Of a DNA stretch of 64,000 bases, positions 60,060 to 64,000 are shown piece by piece. Source of the stretch: Pohlia nutans (Eukaryota > Streptophyta > Bryopsida > Bryales > Mniaceae); assembly GCA_022496805.1 (NCBI GenBank), contig CM040106.1, positions 2,728,001 to 2,792,000 on the forward strand. Reading direction: 5' to 3'. Each line of letters opens with the position of its first letter. Within the stretch, counting starts at the first letter, position 1. The notes beneath the pieces were generated by a model, which was not told the DNA's origin, ran no database searches, and saw nothing but the letters and a program-made list of their open reading frames with translations. A program made the translations under genes and the position numbers.

Positions 60060-60680
60060 AACGAGGGTGTTAGTATGTGAGACTAGGAGCTGGAGCAGAA
60101 GAACCTAGTGTTGCAGGCGGCAACTCTATGATAGAACAAAAGACTAGATTGAGGGGATACCTCAAAGGGAGACCAAAATAGACCAAAACTGAAAGAAATC
60201 CTCACACAAGACTCAAAATAACACTCGAAGTAAGAAAACTAAAAGTAAAATTGATAACTAGAAGAGTAGGTACAACTAATGTTGAAGAGAGTGAGGAGCA
60301 ACGGCCATCGACTCTCTATTTATACTAAGTTAAACAAAACTTCCACAATAAGGTCCTAAAGACCTTGGGAAGCACCCATGGGACCTTCCCAAATCTACAA
60401 AGGTCAAGCGAAATCTTTCGGAAGCTTATCGGAGCTTCTGAAAACAATTGGATCCATATAGAACCTTCCGAAAGTTTATGGAAGCTTTCGGAAACTACTA
60501 AGACTATTCGGAAGCTTGTGGAAGCTTTCGGAAGCTTGTGGAAGCTTCTAGAAGCTAGTGGAAACATATAGAACCTTCTTGAAGTTACCCAAAGCTAATA
60601 GCAACTAAACGTACTTAACCACCGCTCTTCAAGAAAGCTCTTGAGAAGCTTCCTTGTTGCAGGGTCGGTATAGGTCTTAC
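60060..60680 (-). mobile_element. LTR-like promoter segment on the minus strand
   Basis: On the minus strand a TATAAATA box (60324-60317, TATAAATAGAGAG) is followed by a leader-like T-rich sequence. Many GGAAGCTTTC/GGAAGCTTGT repeats (60400-60600) lie upstream of it, as U3 would in an LTR. The arrangement (repeat-rich upstream part, TATA box, then a transcribed leader ending near GCCGCCTGCAACAC at about 60115) fits an LTR. I could not define the ends or find a partner LTR. It is adjacent to, but opposite in orientation to, the copia remnant. Confidence 0.4.
60541..60583. promoter_or_regulatory. Two perfect trimeric heat-shock elements
   Basis: GAAGCTTCTAGAA (60541-60553) and GAACCTTCTTGAA (60571-60583) each match the heat-shock-factor site GAAnnTTCnnGAA exactly. 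Further imperfect sites (GGAAGCTTTCGGAAG and similar) fill 60410-60545. They lie about 220-270 bp upstream of the minus-strand TATA box. Heat-shock elements of this kind drive the Arabidopsis copia element ONSEN from its LTR. Confidence 0.65.
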
Positions 60681-60736
60681 AAGGAACCCATAGGGTGTGG
60701 ATGAAGTTCGATATGACACGTCCATGACACAAAGAA

Positions 60737-61440
60737 TGTGTTGGGTGCATCATGTAGGCGATGGCCTTGACCAAATTTGACATTGCATACGCCGTCAACA
60801 AAGTAGCTAAATATTCAAGTTGTCCCCGTCAATCTCGTTGGACAGCTGTTAAATGAATCTTTTGATACCTCAAGGGCACAATTCATTTTGATATACTATA
60901 TTATGGGACACTAAATGATCTCAAGCTCATAGCATACTATGATGTTGATTACGCCAGAAATCAAGATGATCATAGATCTACAACATGATATGTTCTTATG
61001 CTTGCACACGGAAGTATTGCTTGGTGTAGCAAACGTCAGGGTTGTACCGCCGACTCTATGACAGAAGCTAAATATGAAGATATGGCGGAATTGGTAAAAG
61101 AAATCATTTGGGCACGGCGACTACTCGCGAGTCTTAGATAATGACAGACCTGGACCACATCACTCTATTCCCACAACCAAGGAGCTCTATCAACTAGTCA
61201 AAAACCCCAAGCATCACAAAAGGACGAAACACATTTAGACGAAGTACTATTTCATTCAAGAAAAATATATGCGTAAACAAATGGATGTCATTTACGTGAA
61301 CACGAAGGAGCAACTTGCAGACTTGATGACCAAAGCATTACTAAGAGGCACAATCCAAAGGTTTGAAGCTTATGCGGCCTTACAACAACTTCAAACTGAA
61401 CGAGTGGGAGTGTCTTCACTCTTTAGTATAGAATTTGCTT
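60737..61440 (+). pseudogene. Ty1/copia polyprotein remnant: end of RT and RNase H
   Basis: The frame reads TKFDIAYAVNKVAKYSS and SRWTAVK*IF*YLKGTIHF, the junction of reverse transcriptase and RNase H in copia elements. YDVDYARNQDDHRSTT, HGSIAWCSKRQG and MTEAKYEDMAELVKE follow (RNase H core with its acidic residues), then, after one frameshift near 61200, VKNPKHHKRTKHI and TKEQLADLMTKAL. There are at least four in-frame stops (TAG at 60755, then three TGA). The gag, protease, integrase and most of RT are absent to the left. The element ends in a purine tract next to the LTR. Confidence 0.88.
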
Positions 61441-61476
61441 TACGTTAAGTTGGTTCATTGTATGAACGCGTGGGAG

Positions 61477-61839
61477 TGTTGAATGTAACGCAGAGTACAT
61501 TCATTCATTGATAAAGTAGTTTGAATTCTCAATTTGTAACGCATGCATTCTGTTACAAATAGTTACGGATGAATTTTGTTCATATCTTTACCTTCTAGAT
61601 GTTTCTTATAGTAGAGCCTCACGGAATGTAGAATATATCTCTCTTTGTGCTTACTTCCGAGTATCTTGTGCAAGTATAGTGTATCAGCGTAAAGAATAGG
61701 AGTCCAAGCAAACATGTTTCTAGTTCTTGTAGATATTGCGATACATTTGTGTAGTGATCACCTCGCGTGCATATTGCACAGATAGAAATAAAGTGCCATT
61801 GCTTTCTTAGTTAATGTTGTGATCTGCGCTTAGCTTACA
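61477..61839 (+). mobile_element. 3' LTR of the Ty1/copia remnant
   Basis: A polypurine tract GTGGGAG (61470-61476) is followed directly by TGTTGAATGTAACGC, a typical plant copia LTR start. TGTAAC near the start and GCTTACA at 61833-61839 form short inverted ends, so the LTR is about 363 bp. The 3' end is a guess because no second LTR is available. Confidence 0.55.
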
Positions 61840-63098
61840 GTAAATTCTTTAAATCGTTTGATGAATACACATAAATTTAACAATAGGTTTATTTCTTGTA
61901 GTATATAGTTTTGGCATGTACATATTTTGCAATTTCAATGTCTTGGATTGCTTATTTACTAATAATAAATCATTGTACCGAACATAGTCCGGGAAGTTTT
62001 TTGAGCTTTACCGGTTACTGTCCTTTCATTCCAAGATTGAACCAGTTTTTCAAGTGTGGAGTCCGGTTATTTTCTCTCTTTAATATATAAAATAGAAATT
62101 TTTTAGCCTTTTCACCCGGTTTTTAGCCGCTCCTTCTAAATTCCAATCGGTTTTTTAGAAAATCAACCGGCTCATCTTACACTAGCTGCCGGTTCTCCCC
62201 GTTCATTGGTACCGAATCTCAACACTTATTGCCCTCTTGTTATTGCCCTCAAGTAAGTCTAAAGTAGGTAGACAATATTTACCATGATTTTGACTATTAC
62301 TTTGAATATGTAAGTACTCACCTTACATGTTGCGTCATGGATATATATAGTACCATTATTCCATAGAAGTTACAAGTTTCATACCTCTACATTGAAGCAT
62401 ACATCTTGATGAATATACGTCATTAATACATGTAGAATGACTATTATTATAATTAATAATATATATAGGTATACACTCATATTGTCACGTTGCACTTCAT
62501 TTACTGCACCACAAGATTTTTTTTTTCAAATAGAAACATTTTTTTAATTCTCCATCTGCAACTGTTATCTAACCCTCTAAATGTCCCGGCGTGCAGAATC
62601 TGGATTATGAACAGATTCAATGCCTTGTTACTTTTTCATACAATTTCGGATGACTTTCATCCAAGTCAACTTTGTAAACCTATTAAATTCTCTACCAATT
62701 TAAATAAATCTCTTGTGATGGAGAGATGCTGATAATATTGGAGAGGCCTCAAAATGCAAGTACGTCAAATTTGTTGGGCAAATTTTATGCTTATAACGCC
62801 GGTCCTCTCATGTACACATTTTGTATATTTGAGCCATGCTAATATCTACTTTTGAGGCTAGCATCTACTTATATTCAAAAAATTGGTATGTTTAGGAGTT
62901 AAGTCTATTTACCTATATTTGCCTTCAAGTGCTATCCTATGTGACATTCATTTCTCCAAAAATGTACTTTGAATTTAGAAAACCCAAAACTGGACCCCAT
63001 GATCTTAACTCCATAGATTGTTATTATTTCTTAATTATAGAGAGAACATGTTTAATTGTATACTATGTGTAACATGTGTTTGTTCTAGAGTTATATAA
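61840..63098. other. No gene seen; AT-rich
   Basis: A frame at 62490-62732 is low complexity with no domain. I see nothing else. Confidence 0.5.
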
Positions 63099-63472
63099 AG
63101 ATAGATAGATAGATAGAAACTCCGACCCTTCTACAAGGCCGGCGTGAATGAAGTGTCCGTTCGTAATGCCAATGATCCGATGCCCACCGGACAAGGGGAA
63201 ATTGAGACAATACTACTCTCTCCTTTCGAAGATGGACACTATAGTGACATACTAAGCTACTACCTAGCTAGCCACTAGTGCTTTGAAGATACCGGATATG
63301 GTATCCCCCCAAAGGGCTTTGAGGTCCCCATACAACAAGGTCCAAAGACCCCCCACCATAGTTGGATGGACTATGGTAGTGAGCACCACGCCGGCAGGGG
63401 GAATAAAACCCACAACCTCCTCATTGGGGGCCATGAGCCCCCAACCACCAAGCCAAGGCCCGTGGTACCTTA
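63099..63472 (-). mobile_element. tRNA-derived SINE, copy 2, with (TATC)n tail
   Basis: On the minus strand it starts near 63472 with GGGCCTTGGCTTGGTGGTTG (A-box-like) and continues to GAGGAGGTTGTGGG and a decayed B box GGTTTTATTCC. The GCCGGCG block that also follows the head of the 23.9-kb copy comes next. The 3' end runs into a GATA/TATC microsatellite at 63099-63117, as is usual for SINE tails. The plus-strand frame at 63283-63483 is an artefact of the element. Confidence 0.55.
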
Positions 63473-64000
63473 GAGTTTTATAACCAATAAATCACAAATA
63501 TATTGAAGTTTTCAAGTGGTACATATTTTGTGATTTTTTTGTGTTATTTATTGATAGTTGTAAATTTAAATTAATTTTTTCTTTCTATAAGTGATCTTTA
63601 TTGATATAGTTAGTAAAACATACTTCCCTTTGATCTAGCTAATAATTTTCAAATTTAAAGAAATGACACTATGTGAATGGTGTGGGTTGTAAATACCTTT
63701 ATGGTCCCTTCAGTAGACAATTTCTTGCAAACATAATGGTGCTTATGTTGCTTACTATTCTCCATTTTTTTGCATACTCATTTGTATTTAGAGAGCATAT
63801 GTGTGACAAAATATGTGTCTGAGAAGAAGGAGGCGACCTCAGGGGCGATAGATCCTAAGAGTTGTCATGCAAGCCTCGGAGGCGCAATCAATACGACACA
63901 AATAACTGATATTTAACTAATTATGGACTATCGTGTAGTCCAGAATTAAGTCGGCTTGCAGCTGATAAACCGGAAATTGTGAATCCTGGCAAAACAAACT
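63473..64000. other. No gene seen; AT-rich end of window
   Basis: I see no recognisable features here. Confidence 0.5.

Overview
This is a low-gene-density plant-lineage nuclear window. The one intact gene encodes a streptophyte-specific domain set (PHD, SWIB, Plus3, GYF, CCCH). Small spliceosomal introns, CACTA and Ty1/copia elements, tRNA-derived SINEs and TTTAGGG-type telomeric motifs all fit Streptophyta. The orphan families resemble those of charophyte or early-diverging lineages (Chara is a guess, not a demonstration). Most other open frames are repeat shadows or broken, transposon-related genes.

Layout. 46-3069 is a broken copy of an unrecognised multi-exon gene; a second, worse copy lies at 29857-30395. 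3839-5460 and 27780-29470 are two oppositely oriented copies of an inverted-repeat element. 6453-6744 is a 4 x 73 bp tandem array built on a 20-bp palindrome. About 6946-10950 is a CCGG-rich, retrotransposon-like block with a frameshifted gag-like gene into which telomeric repeats were inserted. 12757-13027 is a SIAH/SINA zinc-finger relic.

About 14200-22079 and 36136-45028 are two related CACTA (EnSpm-type) DNA transposons in opposite orientation. Both carry kilobase-long arrays of GACGTC/GACATC-type motifs. The second has clear CACTA...TAGTG ends and a 3-bp GAC target duplication. The first is interrupted by a third, unrelated 1.4-kb CACTA element (18982-20392, duplication ATT). Between them lie an AT satellite with a long (TA)n tract, a tRNA-derived SINE, and a minus-strand relic of an N6/N4-type DNA methylase-like gene (31960-34218). 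A small inverted-repeat element (45898-46266) and a SWIM zinc-finger relic (46742-47384) follow.

The intact gene lies at 50842-57644 on the minus strand: ten coding exons, every junction in phase, about 1429 residues, the architecture of NERD. Its eighth intron appears to be a minor-spliceosome (U12, AT-AC) intron. The right end holds an LTR-like minus-strand promoter with two perfect heat-shock elements, a decayed Ty1/copia 3' end with its LTR, and a second SINE of the family seen at 23.9 kb.

The genes do not form a pathway. The window is one chromatin/RNA-silencing gene in a bed of nested, decaying transposons, the kind of sequence that a NERD-type protein is known to help silence.
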